A stretch of DNA of 64,000 bases. Source: an uncultured Collinsella sp. (GTDB lineage: Bacteria; Actinomycetota; Coriobacteriia; Coriobacteriales; Coriobacteriaceae). The position numbers and the translations under genes are program-made. The stretch is from contig UQKM01000012.1 of the NCBI GenBank assembly GCA_900541685.1, positions 1-64,000 on the forward strand, given 5' to 3'. Below the pieces are notes generated by a model. The model was not told the origin of the DNA. It did no database searches and saw only the letters and a list, made by a program, of their open reading frames with translations. Of this stretch, positions 23,850-33,028 are shown piece after piece. How positions within the stretch are numbered: position 1 is the first letter of the stretch; the number at the start of each line of letters is the position of its first letter.

Positions 23850-24728
23850 ATGAACAAGCCGAGTGTTTCTGCTGGTGTCGTTGCCGGCGTTGCTCTGGGA
23901 GCCGCGGCGCTTGGTGCGGCCGCCGTCGCTGTTCGTGCTGCCTGTCTGCAGGTTGCGCGAACCCGCAATGGGTTGGCGCGTGTGAAACGCGTGCACGATG
24001 AGGGCGGCGATGAGATTCGCGTGTTGGTGCAAGGCGGCGTCTACCAAAGCGCAAGCTACGTTGGCGAGCGTTGGGCGGAGCCCGTCTTTGCGTACTATCG
24101 TGCGTTTGACGATGCGTTTGAGGCCGAGGATGCAATGCGTGACGCTTATGGTCACGGTATCGACCGTGTGCTTATGCTGGGCGGCGGCGGGTTTGCCTAT
24201 CCCAAGTTTGCGCTGATGTCGCACGAGAGCTTGCGCATGGATGTCATTGAGTACGATGCCGAGATTACGCGCCTGGCGCGCCGTTGGTTCTACCTGGACG
24301 AGCTGGAACGCACGGTGGGCGATCGCTTGCGGGTGATTACCGCCGAGGCTCGCTCGTATCTGGGTGTGACGAGCGTGGGCCATCGTCGCTACGACGTGGT
24401 CGTGAGCGATTGCTTTGGCGGTGCCGAGCCCGTGCGCGAGCTGGCGACCGTTGAGGCGCTGCGTCTGGCGCGGGGCAGCCTGAACCCCGGGGGTATCTAC
24501 GTGGCCAATATCGTGAGCGCAAACGAGGGGAGCGATGTGACGTTCCTTCGCGACTGCGCAGCCACGGCACTCGAGGTATTCGCCCACGCCTGGGTGGTCC
24601 CATGCGGCGATGCAGAGTTCGGCGGCGAGGAGAACTACCTACTCATCGCTAGCGACGGTGACTATGCCTTTGCCGAAGCCGTGCCCTTCGACACCGACTT
24701 CCTCGGCACCGTCCTTCACGACAAGTAA
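23850..24728 (+). CDS. Spermidine-synthase-like protein with N-terminal membrane anchor
   Basis: This 292-aa protein begins with a hydrophobic Ala/Gly/Val-rich segment (about residues 7-32), probably a signal anchor. A Rossmann domain of the polyamine-synthase kind follows: LMLGGGGFAYPKF, a D-x-x-E-x-D pattern in MDVIEYDAEITRLAR, and YDVVVSDCFGGAEPV. Full spermidine synthases bind decarboxylated SAM at such sites, but this protein may lack some substrate residues, so a true synthase activity is uncertain. It follows elp3 directly, with AAGGAG inside the end of elp3, suggesting translational coupling. The next gene is convergent. Confidence 0.75.
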   Translation: MNKPSVSAGVVAGVALGAAALGAAAVAVRAACLQVARTRNGLARVKRVHDEGGDEIRVLVQGGVYQSASYVGERWAEPVFAYYRAFDDAFEAEDAMRDAYGHGIDRVLMLGGGGFAYPKFALMSHESLRMDVIEYDAEITRLARRWFYLDELERTVGDRLRVITAEARSYLGVTSVGHRRYDVVVSDCFGGAEPVRELATVEALRLARGSLNPGGIYVANIVSANEGSDVTFLRDCAATALEVFAHAWVVPCGDAEFGGEENYLLIASDGDYAFAEAVPFDTDFLGTVLHDK

Positions 24729-24756
24729 GTCTCCCCGTCCCAAAAAAAGACTGGTC

Positions 24757-27201
24757 CTAGGCGTGGTCGCGCCAGCTGCGGACACGCTGCTTCATGCCCT
24801 CTATGTCGAGCACGCCTTCGGCAAAGCCCTTGCGCACGAGCTCTTCGGGAACAAACTCGTCGTAGCGGTCAAAGTAAGGCACCTCGCCAGGATAGACGAG
24901 CTCGATGGGATCGAAGTCCTTCTCGGCCTCGGCGGCGAGCACTTCAAAGAACGTCTCCTCGTCGGCCTTCATCTTAAACTGCATAAAGTACGGGCGTGAC
25001 GGGTCGAGCCCTCGAAGGCCCAGCTCGGCGGCACATTTAATCTTGAGCATGCGCTCGAGCGCCAAAAAGGCGTAGCTGCCCAGCCAGGGGAAGAGCACCC
25101 AAGTGTCGCCGCCCAGGTTGATGAGCGGCTTGGTTCCCGCACCCGAAATCTCGGCCGTATGACGAGCCTGTGCTAAGCGGGCCCGTGCGTTACCCATAAG
25201 GTACGGATATGCCGCGTGCTCGTTGAGCGCCTTGCGCATGCGCTCGAGTACGTGTGTATTGATGTCGCCGGGACAGTCGCCAAAGTAGGCCGGCACCCGG
25301 CCCTTGACCTGCGTGGCAAAGACGGTGTGGCGCCTCCAGTCCACTTCCTCGACAATCCAGCAGTGTCCGGCGATGGCGATGCGCTCACCGGGCGGTGGCG
25401 GATTGACGATCGTGCCCAACTCGGCCGACTCGCTGCGAACGGTGAACTCCTCGTTTTCCTGGAATACGGCGTAGAACTTAAAGTTGTTAATGATGCGCTC
25501 ACCCGCGAGACCCACGATGAGCCCACCGCCCTCGGTGACTTGGATATGGTCGATCTTAATGAGGTGACGCAGCAGTACGCGATAGTCATCGGCCGAGATG
25601 CGATGGAAATAGCTGAGCGTGAGCACGCGCTGGGCAAGCTCAGCCGGCGTGAGTTCGCCGGTACTGGAAAGCGTCGACATAGTCTGGTGGTAGAGCAGGC
25701 TGTAGGGGAGTCGATCGAGCTCGGGCGGCTCGACCCACTTTTCCTCGCGATAGAGTTGTACGAGCGCGATTCCCTGCAGGAGCTTCCACGGAATGGTCTC
25801 GGGCATCATCGTGCGCGGCTCGGGCTCTTCCTCGCGCATGACAAACCACATCTCGGGCGGAAGATCGCGGCGTCCCGTGCGGCCCATTCGCTGCAAAAAG
25901 GAGCTGACGGTAAATGGCGCATCGATCTGAAACGCACGCTCCAGGCGGCCGATATCGATACCGAGCTCCAGCGTAGAGGTGGTGACGGTCGTTTGTGCCT
26001 GTTCCTCGTCACGCATGAGTTCCTCGGCTGTCTCGCGCAACGATGCCGAAAGATTGCCGTGATGGATGAGAAAGCGGTCGGGCTCGTGTCGGCTCTCGCA
26101 GTAGCTGCGCAGCATGGAGCACACGGCCTCTGCCTCCTCGCGTGAATTGGCAAAGACCAGGCACTTGCGCCCGCGGGTGTGTTCGAAGATATAGCCCATG
26201 CCGGGATCGGCGTTGTCGGGCGCCGTGTCGGTGGGGTTGAGAAGCGCCTGCTCGGTCGCTCGTGGGATATCGACTTCGCCCTCGGGGGCCGAGGAAGTTC
26301 GGCGGTCCTTGGGAGCGGCCTTGCCCCGTGCCCGCTCACGACGTTGACGGCGCTCCTCTTGTGTGAGCTGTCCGCCGTGACGCGTGTCTTGTCCGGATGC
26401 GGGCAGCGCCGCGGGCGCCGCCGTCTCAATACGCTCGCAAGTAAGCACCTCGGCTTCTTGTGGACCCGTGCCTACGAATCCTCGTTGCTGAGCCTGGGGG
26501 CCAGAGTTGTAGAAGTGCTCCATGGAGATGCGCCACATGCGGCGCGGTTCCTCAAAGCGGGGGATAACGCAGTCGCGTCCCGTTCCCTGTGAGAGAAAAG
26601 CGCCCGTGCGCTCGGGGTCGCCGATGGTGGCCGAAAGGCCAATTCGGCGGGGCTGCACGCCGGCCATGCGCGAGAGTCGCTCGACAAGGCAGAGCGTCTG
26701 CCCGCCACGGTCGCCGCGCATGAGCGAGTGGACCTCGTCGATGACCACGTAGCGCAGGTCGCAAAACATGCGCGGGATCGCCATGTGCTTATGGATCAGG
26801 AGCGCCTCGAGTGATTCGGGCGTAATCTGCAAGATGCCGCTCGGTTTTTTGATGAGCTTGGCCTTGTGCGCCTGCGAGACATCGCCGTGCCAGTGCCAGA
26901 CAGGGATATCGGCCTCTTCGCAGAGGTCGTTGAGGCGAACGAACTGGTCGTTGATGAGTGCTTTGAGGGGGCCAATGTAGAGGGCGCCCACGCTCGCGGG
27001 CGGGTTCTCCCAAAACTCGGTCAGGATGGGAAAGAAGGCCGCCTCAGTTTTGCCAGATGCCGTGGATGCCGTCAGGAGCACATTGTCTTGCGTGTTGAAG
27101 ATGGCATCTGCCGCCGCAACCTGGATGGAGCGCAGACTCTCCCAATCGTGGGAGTAGATGAAGTCTTGGATAAACGGGGCATATCGGTCAAAGGCGTTCA
27201 T
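24757..27201 (-). CDS. Lhr/BrxHI-like DEAD/DEAH helicase, third gene of the TerB operon
   Basis: This 814-aa superfamily 2 helicase has Walker A TASTASGKT (44-52), DEVH (155-158), LSATIGD and the motif VI core QRMGRTGRRD. The C-terminal region is long and unassigned, as in the Lhr-like helicases that accompany BREX-type ATPases (BrxHI). A charged, probably disordered insertion at roughly residues 265-320 separates the two RecA lobes. The ATG at 27201 has AGGAGGT 5 nt upstream. It is the last of three minus-strand genes (TerB-like, ATPase, helicase), with a hairpin in the 116-bp gap before it. The role is inferred: DNA unwinding in a stress or defence complex. Confidence 0.85.
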   Translation of the reverse strand: MNAFDRYAPFIQDFIYSHDWESLRSIQVAAADAIFNTQDNVLLTASTASGKTEAAFFPILTEFWENPPASVGALYIGPLKALINDQFVRLNDLCEEADIPVWHWHGDVSQAHKAKLIKKPSGILQITPESLEALLIHKHMAIPRMFCDLRYVVIDEVHSLMRGDRGGQTLCLVERLSRMAGVQPRRIGLSATIGDPERTGAFLSQGTGRDCVIPRFEEPRRMWRISMEHFYNSGPQAQQRGFVGTGPQEAEVLTCERIETAAPAALPASGQDTRHGGQLTQEERRQRRERARGKAAPKDRRTSSAPEGEVDIPRATEQALLNPTDTAPDNADPGMGYIFEHTRGRKCLVFANSREEAEAVCSMLRSYCESRHEPDRFLIHHGNLSASLRETAEELMRDEEQAQTTVTTSTLELGIDIGRLERAFQIDAPFTVSSFLQRMGRTGRRDLPPEMWFVMREEEPEPRTMMPETIPWKLLQGIALVQLYREEKWVEPPELDRLPYSLLYHQTMSTLSSTGELTPAELAQRVLTLSYFHRISADDYRVLLRHLIKIDHIQVTEGGGLIVGLAGERIINNFKFYAVFQENEEFTVRSESAELGTIVNPPPPGERIAIAGHCWIVEEVDWRRHTVFATQVKGRVPAYFGDCPGDINTHVLERMRKALNEHAAYPYLMGNARARLAQARHTAEISGAGTKPLINLGGDTWVLFPWLGSYAFLALERMLKIKCAAELGLRGLDPSRPYFMQFKMKADEETFFEVLAAEAEKDFDPIELVYPGEVPYFDRYDEFVPEELVRKGFAEGVLDIEGMKQRVRSWRDHA

Positions 27202-27282
27202 GGGACCTCCTCTCAACAACGGGCTGATCAACGCAACGGGCAACGGCTCGATATCTTGCAACATCGGCGTTTGCCCAGATAA

Positions 27283-27319
27283 AACCTGCCAAAATAAACC
27301 TGTCCCTTTTTGGCAGGTT
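27283..27319 (-). terminator. Hairpin between ATPase and helicase genes (attenuator or repeat)
   Basis: AACCTGCCAAAA (27283-27294) pairs perfectly with 27308-27319. On the minus strand the stem overlaps the stop codon of the ATPase gene, carries GGGACAGG in its loop, and is followed by TTTTAT. It could reduce read-through into the helicase gene. The GGGACAG loop also links it to the other GGGAC hairpins in the window. Confidence 0.6.
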
Positions 27320-28622
27320 AGATGGTGAACTCGGCGAAGTTGCGGTCGCCGCCTGCGGTGCCGGTGTCGTCTGTTGCGGCTGCCGGCGCCAGCGCGTCGC
27401 CACCGACGCTTTGCAGTAACTCGGCCACGTTAGCATCGGGGTTTTGACACAGGATATCGAGCAGTTCGATAAAGTCGCGGATGACCTCGCGGGGCGTCAG
27501 ATGCGTGTCGGCCCCCACGCGGCCAAACTCAATCTTGAGGAAGTCCACCAAGTCGTTCTCGGTAAGCGTGGGCGTCCAGCCAAAGTAGCCGGCGTGAATT
27601 TGCATGAGCTTTTCGATGAGCACCAGCAGCTCCTCGTAGGTGAGCGGCTGCAGGCGGATGATGGGCGCGAGCATGTCTTTGAGATCATCGCGCGCAAAAC
27701 GGCCCTGAGCGAGACGGCTCCGAAGGGCCTCGTAGGAAAAGACGCCGCGGCGGCGGTCCTCGATAGAGGTCGGCGTGCCGCCCATGATCACGCCCAGGTA
27801 CTGCGCTTTGCCCTGGAGCGTGTCGTTGTACATGGTCAGGATCTTCTCGTAGTTATATTGGCGCGTGATCGCGTTGGGAATCTTGTATAGATTCACGAGC
27901 TCGTCGATGAGCACCAACATGCCCTTGTAGCCGCTGCAGACCAAAAAGCGCGCAATGAGCTTAACGTAGTCGTACCAGTCGTCGTCGCTGATGATGGTCG
28001 AGGAGCCTAGCTCGGCGCGCGCCTCGCTCTTGGTGCGGTACTCGCCGCGAATCCATTTGGTCACGCGGCTCATGGCGTCTTCGTCACCCTCCGAGACGGC
28101 CGTGCGATAACGGCGGAGCATGCGGACAAAGTCAAAGCCGTGGACCATCTCCTCGAGCGGGGCCAGTTGGGCATTAACGGCAGACTCATCGGCGTCGGCA
28201 CACGAGGCGACCCAGCGATCCAGGATAAGGTTGAGCGCGCCACCCTCGGGGCGCGTCTTGGTCGATATGTTGCGGATGAGCTCGCGGTAGGTGGCAAGGC
28301 CCTGTCCCTGACCGCCCTGCAGGCGGCGATCGGGCGACAGGTCGGCATCAGCGACGACGAATCCCTCGCCCATGGCGTGCGTGCGGATAGTCTGGAGCAA
28401 AAAGCTCTTGCCGGCGCCGTAACGACCGACCAGAAAGCGGAAGCTCGCGCCACCGTCGGCGATGAGACTCAGATCGGTGAGCAGGGCGCGGATCTCGACC
28501 TCGCGCCCTACGGTGATGTAAGGAAGGCCGATGCGCGGGACCACACCGCCCTTGAGCGAGTTGAGAATGACGGCGGCGACGCGCTTGGGCACGCGAGGTG
28601 CTGCGGATGCGGTATCACTCAT
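27318..28622 (-). CDS. BrxD-like ATP-binding protein (DUF2791)
   Basis: This 434-aa P-loop ATPase has Walker A GRYGAGKS (66-73) and Walker B VLIDE (237-241), followed by a GGTP turn that may serve as a sensor. The overall pattern, with GAGKSFLLQTIR and a C-terminal helical domain, matches the DUF2791 family that includes BrxD of BREX anti-phage systems. It overlaps the upstream TerB-like gene by 8 bp, so the two are co-translated. An Lhr-like helicase gene follows, the same companion BrxD has in some BREX types, but no BREX methylase, PglZ or BrxC is present here. Confidence 0.85.
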   Translation of the reverse strand: MSDTASAAPRVPKRVAAVILNSLKGGVVPRIGLPYITVGREVEIRALLTDLSLIADGGASFRFLVGRYGAGKSFLLQTIRTHAMGEGFVVADADLSPDRRLQGGQGQGLATYRELIRNISTKTRPEGGALNLILDRWVASCADADESAVNAQLAPLEEMVHGFDFVRMLRRYRTAVSEGDEDAMSRVTKWIRGEYRTKSEARAELGSSTIISDDDWYDYVKLIARFLVCSGYKGMLVLIDELVNLYKIPNAITRQYNYEKILTMYNDTLQGKAQYLGVIMGGTPTSIEDRRRGVFSYEALRSRLAQGRFARDDLKDMLAPIIRLQPLTYEELLVLIEKLMQIHAGYFGWTPTLTENDLVDFLKIEFGRVGADTHLTPREVIRDFIELLDILCQNPDANVAELLQSVGGDALAPAAATDDTGTAGGDRNFAEFTI

Positions 28623-30375
28623 GGTCTAGGTATCCTCTCACGTCTGCTTCGTAGTCCTCGATAATCTGCGGCCCTGCCGCGCTAAATTCAATTACGGTGT
28701 CGCCCACCAGGTCAAAGAGCGCCTCGTTGATGGTATCGATGAGCATGTCCTCGCTCTGCTCCGATTGCACTACCGCCGATTCCGCCTGTACTGCGTTGTG
28801 CTCGAGCAGCGCGCGGAGATAGGCGTCTGCGGCGGGCGCGAGTTCGTTCGTGGCGTCAGCGGGCGCAGCAGCTGCGAACGCGGGCGTCGGTGCGAGAAGC
28901 GGTGCTACGACACCAAACTGTTCGGTGGATATGGTCGGCTCGTCGGACTCGTCCTGCCCTGCGGCCGCCGCGACCGCCTCGACCGTCGCGGCGGCCGCAG
29001 GCTCGGCTTCCGGTTGCCCTGAGTCCGCTGCCTCGGCTTCTGCGGACGCGCCGTCCTCGCGTTCCTCGTCGATCAAAAGCGCTTCGCGCGTTTGTGCGGC
29101 AGCGCTCCGAATGTGCCCCAGCTGGCTCAAATCGATATCGATCTTGACGGGCTGGTGTGTGGCGTCCCACGAAAGCCATGCCACAATCTCGTCATCGATA
29201 ATCTTGGCCAGATATTTGGGGACCTTTTCTTCCTTAAGGGGATGGGCGGGGTCCAGCGCCAGGCGCAGGCGTTGGTCGCAGGCGCGCATCATTTCACCGA
29301 GCTTGCTGCTCCTTTGCCTGCTACCGTGAATCCGCATGCATTCCCAAAAACCGTTTTGGCAACGGTAGATATGGATGGGGTCCAGACGGTATTCGCAGTC
29401 CTCGTGGCGCTCGGGCGCAAAGAATACGGCCGAGGCAAACATTGTGTAGGGCATGGCCGTCTCCTCCCCAAATAAACTTGCCACGATGCCGGTCTTTCGG
29501 TGCGTGTCATAGTAGCGCGCCATGCGGACATACACGGCGCACGCCACGTGGCGCAGATCGCGGTGGTGGCTGCGGTCGAGCCGCGAGTTACTTAGGTTGT
29601 ACGTGGAGAGGGCGTTGATGGCGGCCATGAGTCGCTCCTCGCGCACCTCATCGGGCGGAAGGGGGAGCGTGGGCTCGGAGGTTTTGCGACGCTTAGGGGT
29701 CTGGCCGGACGGTGCCGGTGCCGGTACAAGGTCTCGCGCCGCGCGTCGCAGCTCGATAAGGGCGTTATCGAACATGACGGTTTTAGAGTCACGAAGCAGC
29801 TTGGGGTCGAGCCCGTGGAACACGGCGTAATCTTGCAGCCACACGCGCGCAAACCGGTCGATGCCGGGCTCGAAGGCGCGATAGACATCCCAAAAAGCCC
29901 TGATCTTGTTAAAACCATCGAGTGGATTATCTACGCCAATGCCGCAAATCAGCTCATAGAGATACAGAAAGGCAAAGGACGTAGACGTTTCCTCGACGGT
30001 TCCGCGGCGCACTTGGGCACGCCAGGTAAAGTAGCCGCGCAGCTGCCGGTCGCTCATGGCGTTATAGGTGGGAAAGTACGACTTAAAGGTGCCGTTGTAG
30101 GGACAGTCGTCCTCAAAGTCGGCCATCAGCAGGCCCTGGCGGTAAAAAAGCTCGGCTTCCGAAAGCCAGCGGCCCGCACCGCCCTTGGGGTCATCCTGCC
30201 AGCGCGATATCTCGCGCATTTTACGGTACTGGTCGGGGAGGAAATTCTGCATCTGTCGGCCGGTTTTGAGAATCGGCTCGTCTGCGTAGATTTCGTTTGA
30301 GAAGCGGGCGGATTGATGGGTCCGGGCCTCGGCCATAATGCGCTCGATGAGCATCTTGATGTCCTGGTCGGCCAC
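28615..30375 (-). CDS. TerB_N/TerB_C-domain protein, first gene of the ATPase-helicase operon
   Basis: This 586-aa protein has an N-terminal TerB_N-like domain (about residues 40-230). Its typical features are the segments LPDQYRKMREIS, RWLSEAELFYRQG, LRGYFTWRAQVRRG and SFAFLYLYELICGIGV. A low-complexity Ala/Glu linker (about 440-490) follows. The end resembles TerB_C (INEALFDLVGDTVIEF, then IIEDY). Such proteins were described as parts of tellurite-resistance-linked, DNA-processing gene clusters; their biochemical role is unknown. The stop overlaps the start of the BrxD-like ATPase gene by 8 bp. It is probably cytosolic and a scaffold or sensor for the ATPase and helicase. Confidence 0.82.
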   Translation of the reverse strand: MADQDIKMLIERIMAEARTHQSARFSNEIYADEPILKTGRQMQNFLPDQYRKMREISRWQDDPKGGAGRWLSEAELFYRQGLLMADFEDDCPYNGTFKSYFPTYNAMSDRQLRGYFTWRAQVRRGTVEETSTSFAFLYLYELICGIGVDNPLDGFNKIRAFWDVYRAFEPGIDRFARVWLQDYAVFHGLDPKLLRDSKTVMFDNALIELRRAARDLVPAPAPSGQTPKRRKTSEPTLPLPPDEVREERLMAAINALSTYNLSNSRLDRSHHRDLRHVACAVYVRMARYYDTHRKTGIVASLFGEETAMPYTMFASAVFFAPERHEDCEYRLDPIHIYRCQNGFWECMRIHGSRQRSSKLGEMMRACDQRLRLALDPAHPLKEEKVPKYLAKIIDDEIVAWLSWDATHQPVKIDIDLSQLGHIRSAAAQTREALLIDEEREDGASAEAEAADSGQPEAEPAAAATVEAVAAAAGQDESDEPTISTEQFGVVAPLLAPTPAFAAAAPADATNELAPAADAYLRALLEHNAVQAESAVVQSEQSEDMLIDTINEALFDLVGDTVIEFSAAGPQIIEDYEADVRGYLDHE

Positions 30376-30462
30376 CGCCCCTCCTCTCGAACGCAGCTAC
30401 GGTGACCTCATATCATAGCACAGCATCAAACAGATGTTCGAAATACCGCTGCGTTGATAGAT

Positions 30463-31179
30463 TTAGAACAGGAGGGCGTAGATGACGGCGATGACGACGG
30501 AGGGAAGCATATTGGCCGTGCGGAAGGTCTGAGGACGGATGAGGTTGACGCCGACGCAGAAGATGAGCATGGAGCCTACGAGCGAAAGGCTGTTGAGGGC
30601 CGCTGCGGTCATGATGGGGGAGAGCGCGCCGGCAAACAGCGTGATCGTCCCCTGGAACACGGTGACGGGCAGGGCGGAGAAGATGCAGCCGCGGCCAAGC
30701 GAGGCCGTCATGGTGCAGACGATGATGCAGTCCAGTGCGCCCTTGAGGGCAAGCGTTGACCAGTCGCCGAGCAGGCCGTCCTGAATCGATCCCACAATGG
30801 CCATGGCGCCGATGCACACGGTGAGTGAAGTCGAGACAAAAGCGTTGGTAAATTCGTTATCGCCCTCACTGCCAGTCTTGCGCTTGAGCCATTCGCCAAG
30901 GTTCTCGATGGCGGCCTCCAAGTTGATGGCCTCGCCGATGAGCGAACCGAGCGCAAATGAGACGATGAGCATGGTGGTACCGGTGGTCGCTAGCGCCTTT
31001 CCATCGATGATGAGCATCTTTTGCATGGTGCCGCTCAGGCCGATAAACAGGACGCACAGCCCCGATGCTTTCATGAGCGTGTCTTGGATGCGCGGTGTAA
31101 TGAAGCGGCCGCCCGCTAATCCCAAAAGACCGCCCGCAACTAAAAGCGCAACGTTGATGATTGTTCCCAAGCCCGGCAT
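30463..31179 (-). CDS. DUF554 family membrane protein
   Basis: This 238-aa integral membrane protein has about seven hydrophobic segments and the DUF554 pattern (GLGTIINVALLVAGGLLG, LFIGLSGTMQ, ALGSLIGEAINLE). The family is widespread, annotated as a putative transporter or channel, and has no known substrate. The ATG at 31179 has AGGAGGG upstream and is preferred to an earlier in-frame start. It stands alone between the TerB operon and the secreted-protein operon. Confidence 0.85.
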   Translation of the reverse strand: MPGLGTIINVALLVAGGLLGLAGGRFITPRIQDTLMKASGLCVLFIGLSGTMQKMLIIDGKALATTGTTMLIVSFALGSLIGEAINLEAAIENLGEWLKRKTGSEGDNEFTNAFVSTSLTVCIGAMAIVGSIQDGLLGDWSTLALKGALDCIIVCTMTASLGRGCIFSALPVTVFQGTITLFAGALSPIMTAAALNSLSLVGSMLIFCVGVNLIRPQTFRTANMLPSVVIAVIYALLF

Positions 31180-31297
31180 GAGCCCTCCTGTATTGATGCC
31201 AACGTGGCAATCGTAGCAGAACGAAATGCGAGGCACATCGCGACTCATCTAATACGTTATATAAGTGGTATTAGGAATGATGCGCAGCATTTAAGCC

Positions 31298-32728
31298 TCA
31301 GGTGGTTGTCGGGACATAGGGATAGTAGTCAAAGCGCAGTGTCATAAGCCGCTGTGGGGATTCAATAGCCGCGGCGATGATATTGGCATCGCGGGCACGA
31401 TCAAACCCTTCGAGTTCGATCTGATACGAGACGTCTTGCATAATGTCCAGACGTCGCCAGGCTAGAAGTGTGTCGCCATCGAATTCCAAAGTCTTGCTTC
31501 CGTCTGGGGCAACGGCGTATAGACGCAGTTTAGCGGTGGTTGCAGGGTCGACAACCGTGACCTTTTTAATTTCGTTTCGAGTATTCTTGGCGCCCAACAA
31601 GGTGAGCAGTGTTGGGGCCACGACCTCGCCCGATGGCAAAAAGACGACTTCGATGGATTCGGGAAATGCGATGATGGCCGACTTGCGGACGGGCTGATTG
31701 GCGGCGGCAACTTCGTTGTTTGCAGCATCGATGACCTCCGTGTGGTCGAGGGCGGCAAGCACGCAGCAGTTACCTTCATCGATCTCCTGAGGATCAGCAA
31801 GCCCCAGACTGTCCGCGAGCTCGGGATCGTTTGGACCGGTAGCGGGCTCATTCGGCGCTTCGAAAGAAGCTGGGACGCTGTTTGTCGGCGACGGCGTGTC
31901 GCCCGCACCTGCTTCTTTGTCCGTGCTCTCTTCTTGTATGGTTGCGTTGATGGGTTCGTCGTTTGAGGGGAGCGTCTTGGCGTCAAGCGCGGAGGGGAGA
32001 ATTCCGATGGCTCCGGATCCGTTCCACTCCATTTCGAGAAGCGCCGGGTCGGCAAGAATGCGTTGCCTGCTTTGCGCGTGGGCATCGATTTCAATAGGGC
32101 CTGCCTCTATCCCTCGTGTAAGGCTGAGTGATCCGGCTGGCTTCTCGAAATGAGCGTCTGTATCTTTGGTGCTGGCGGCGTAGAACAGCAGGGACGTTTC
32201 TCCCGCCGCGATGGCATCGGTGCCGGCTTTGGCCAGCCGCAACGATGCCGTGAATGAGAGGGTGGGCTGCGTGTCGTCTGCATTCGCGGCGGCGCAGCCC
32301 AGACATATACCGCCTCCTTTCTCGAAAAACGCACCGTCAAAGGCGACCTTCGCTCCGTTCGCCGAGTCATCGACCGAAGCGATATCGATGCGCAACCCCA
32401 AATCGCACGGATCGCCATCTGCATCGAGCACAATCGAGCGCCACGTGCAGACGGCGCACCCCGCCTGGGAGCCGTTTGCCTTGTTCGAACGATTGATATC
32501 CACGACTATCGAGCCGTCCGTATTACGACGAAGGCATCCCGAGGTTGAGATTGCGGCCTGTGCGAACGAAAAACGCTTGCACGCAATGGCGCTCGACGGA
32601 TTTGGTGCGGAGCTTAGGGCTGCTGGTAAGGAGTCTGCCATGACGGGAGTCGCCCAAGCGGCGACAGGCGTTCCGGTTGCGAGCGCGCCGCAGAGTGCGA
32701 CGACGGGCAAAAGGTTCTTCGATGCCAT
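31298..32728 (-). CDS. Secreted protein of unknown function, Cys-containing, last gene of surface operon
   Basis: This 476-aa protein has a signal peptide (about residues 1-31, with ALATGTPVAAWA). Residues 50-180 hold eight cysteines, including CAVC and CLGC pairs that could form disulfides or bind metal. An acidic, Pro/Thr/Ser-rich linker lies in the middle (about 260-330), and a second predicted beta-rich region follows to the end. I do not recognise a family. There is no C-terminal anchor, so it is either released or held by partners. AAGGAG precedes the ATG. It follows the small LAQTG protein gene by 39 bp and probably shares its transcript. Confidence 0.7.
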   Translation of the reverse strand: MASKNLLPVVALCGALATGTPVAAWATPVMADSLPAALSSAPNPSSAIACKRFSFAQAAISTSGCLRRNTDGSIVVDINRSNKANGSQAGCAVCTWRSIVLDADGDPCDLGLRIDIASVDDSANGAKVAFDGAFFEKGGGICLGCAAANADDTQPTLSFTASLRLAKAGTDAIAAGETSLLFYAASTKDTDAHFEKPAGSLSLTRGIEAGPIEIDAHAQSRQRILADPALLEMEWNGSGAIGILPSALDAKTLPSNDEPINATIQEESTDKEAGAGDTPSPTNSVPASFEAPNEPATGPNDPELADSLGLADPQEIDEGNCCVLAALDHTEVIDAANNEVAAANQPVRKSAIIAFPESIEVVFLPSGEVVAPTLLTLLGAKNTRNEIKKVTVVDPATTAKLRLYAVAPDGSKTLEFDGDTLLAWRRLDIMQDVSYQIELEGFDRARDANIIAAAIESPQRLMTLRFDYYPYVPTTT

Positions 32729-32767
32729 GGGGTCTCCTTAGCTAATTTAGTGTGGCCTGTCCGTGTT

Positions 32768-33028
32768 TCATTTCTGGCTGCGTTTGATGTGCAGACCGAG
32801 GCCGGCGGTTCCCGCGCCTGCTGCCGTGGCGCCTGCTGCCAAGAGCCATCGTCTGTCGCCTGTCTGAGCCAACGGTTCCTCGCGGCAGCCGCGGTCGAGC
32901 TCCGAGAGGTCGACCGTCACCTGCGTGGCGGCCTGCGCCTGTTCTTGCTGGGCAAAGGCCATGGCTGGCCCAAACGCTAGGATACTGACGGCGGCGGCCA
33001 GGGCGACGGCCTTATGCCGTGTGCGCAC
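32768..33028 (-). CDS. Very small sortase-anchored surface protein (LAQTG)
   Basis: This protein of about 86 aa has a signal peptide (VRTRHKAVALAAAVSILAFGPAMAFA), then only about 30 mature residues, then LAQTGD, a hydrophobic stretch and the basic tail IKRSQK, which form a cell-wall sorting signal. A sortase would cleave LAQT-G and leave a very short peptide on the wall. The GTG at 33028 overlaps the previous gene by 17 bp; an in-frame TTG at 33058 would add ten residues and also has a weak ribosome site. With so little mature sequence it may act as a wall anchor or end cap for its neighbours. Confidence 0.7.
   Translation of the reverse strand: MRTRHKAVALAAAVSILAFGPAMAFAQQEQAQAATQVTVDLSELDRGCREEPLAQTGDRRWLLAAGATAAGAGTAGLGLHIKRSQK

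Noticed and set aside
21804..24587. A 927-codon minus-strand frame across elp3 and the spermidine-synthase-like gene
   Set aside because: It is antisense to two well-supported genes, has repetitive His/Arg/Ala composition typical of shadow frames, and shows no motif.
24757..30375. A complete BREX system
   Set aside because: Only BrxD-like and BrxHI-like proteins are present. There is no PglX methylase, PglZ, BrxC or BrxA/B gene in the neighbourhood.
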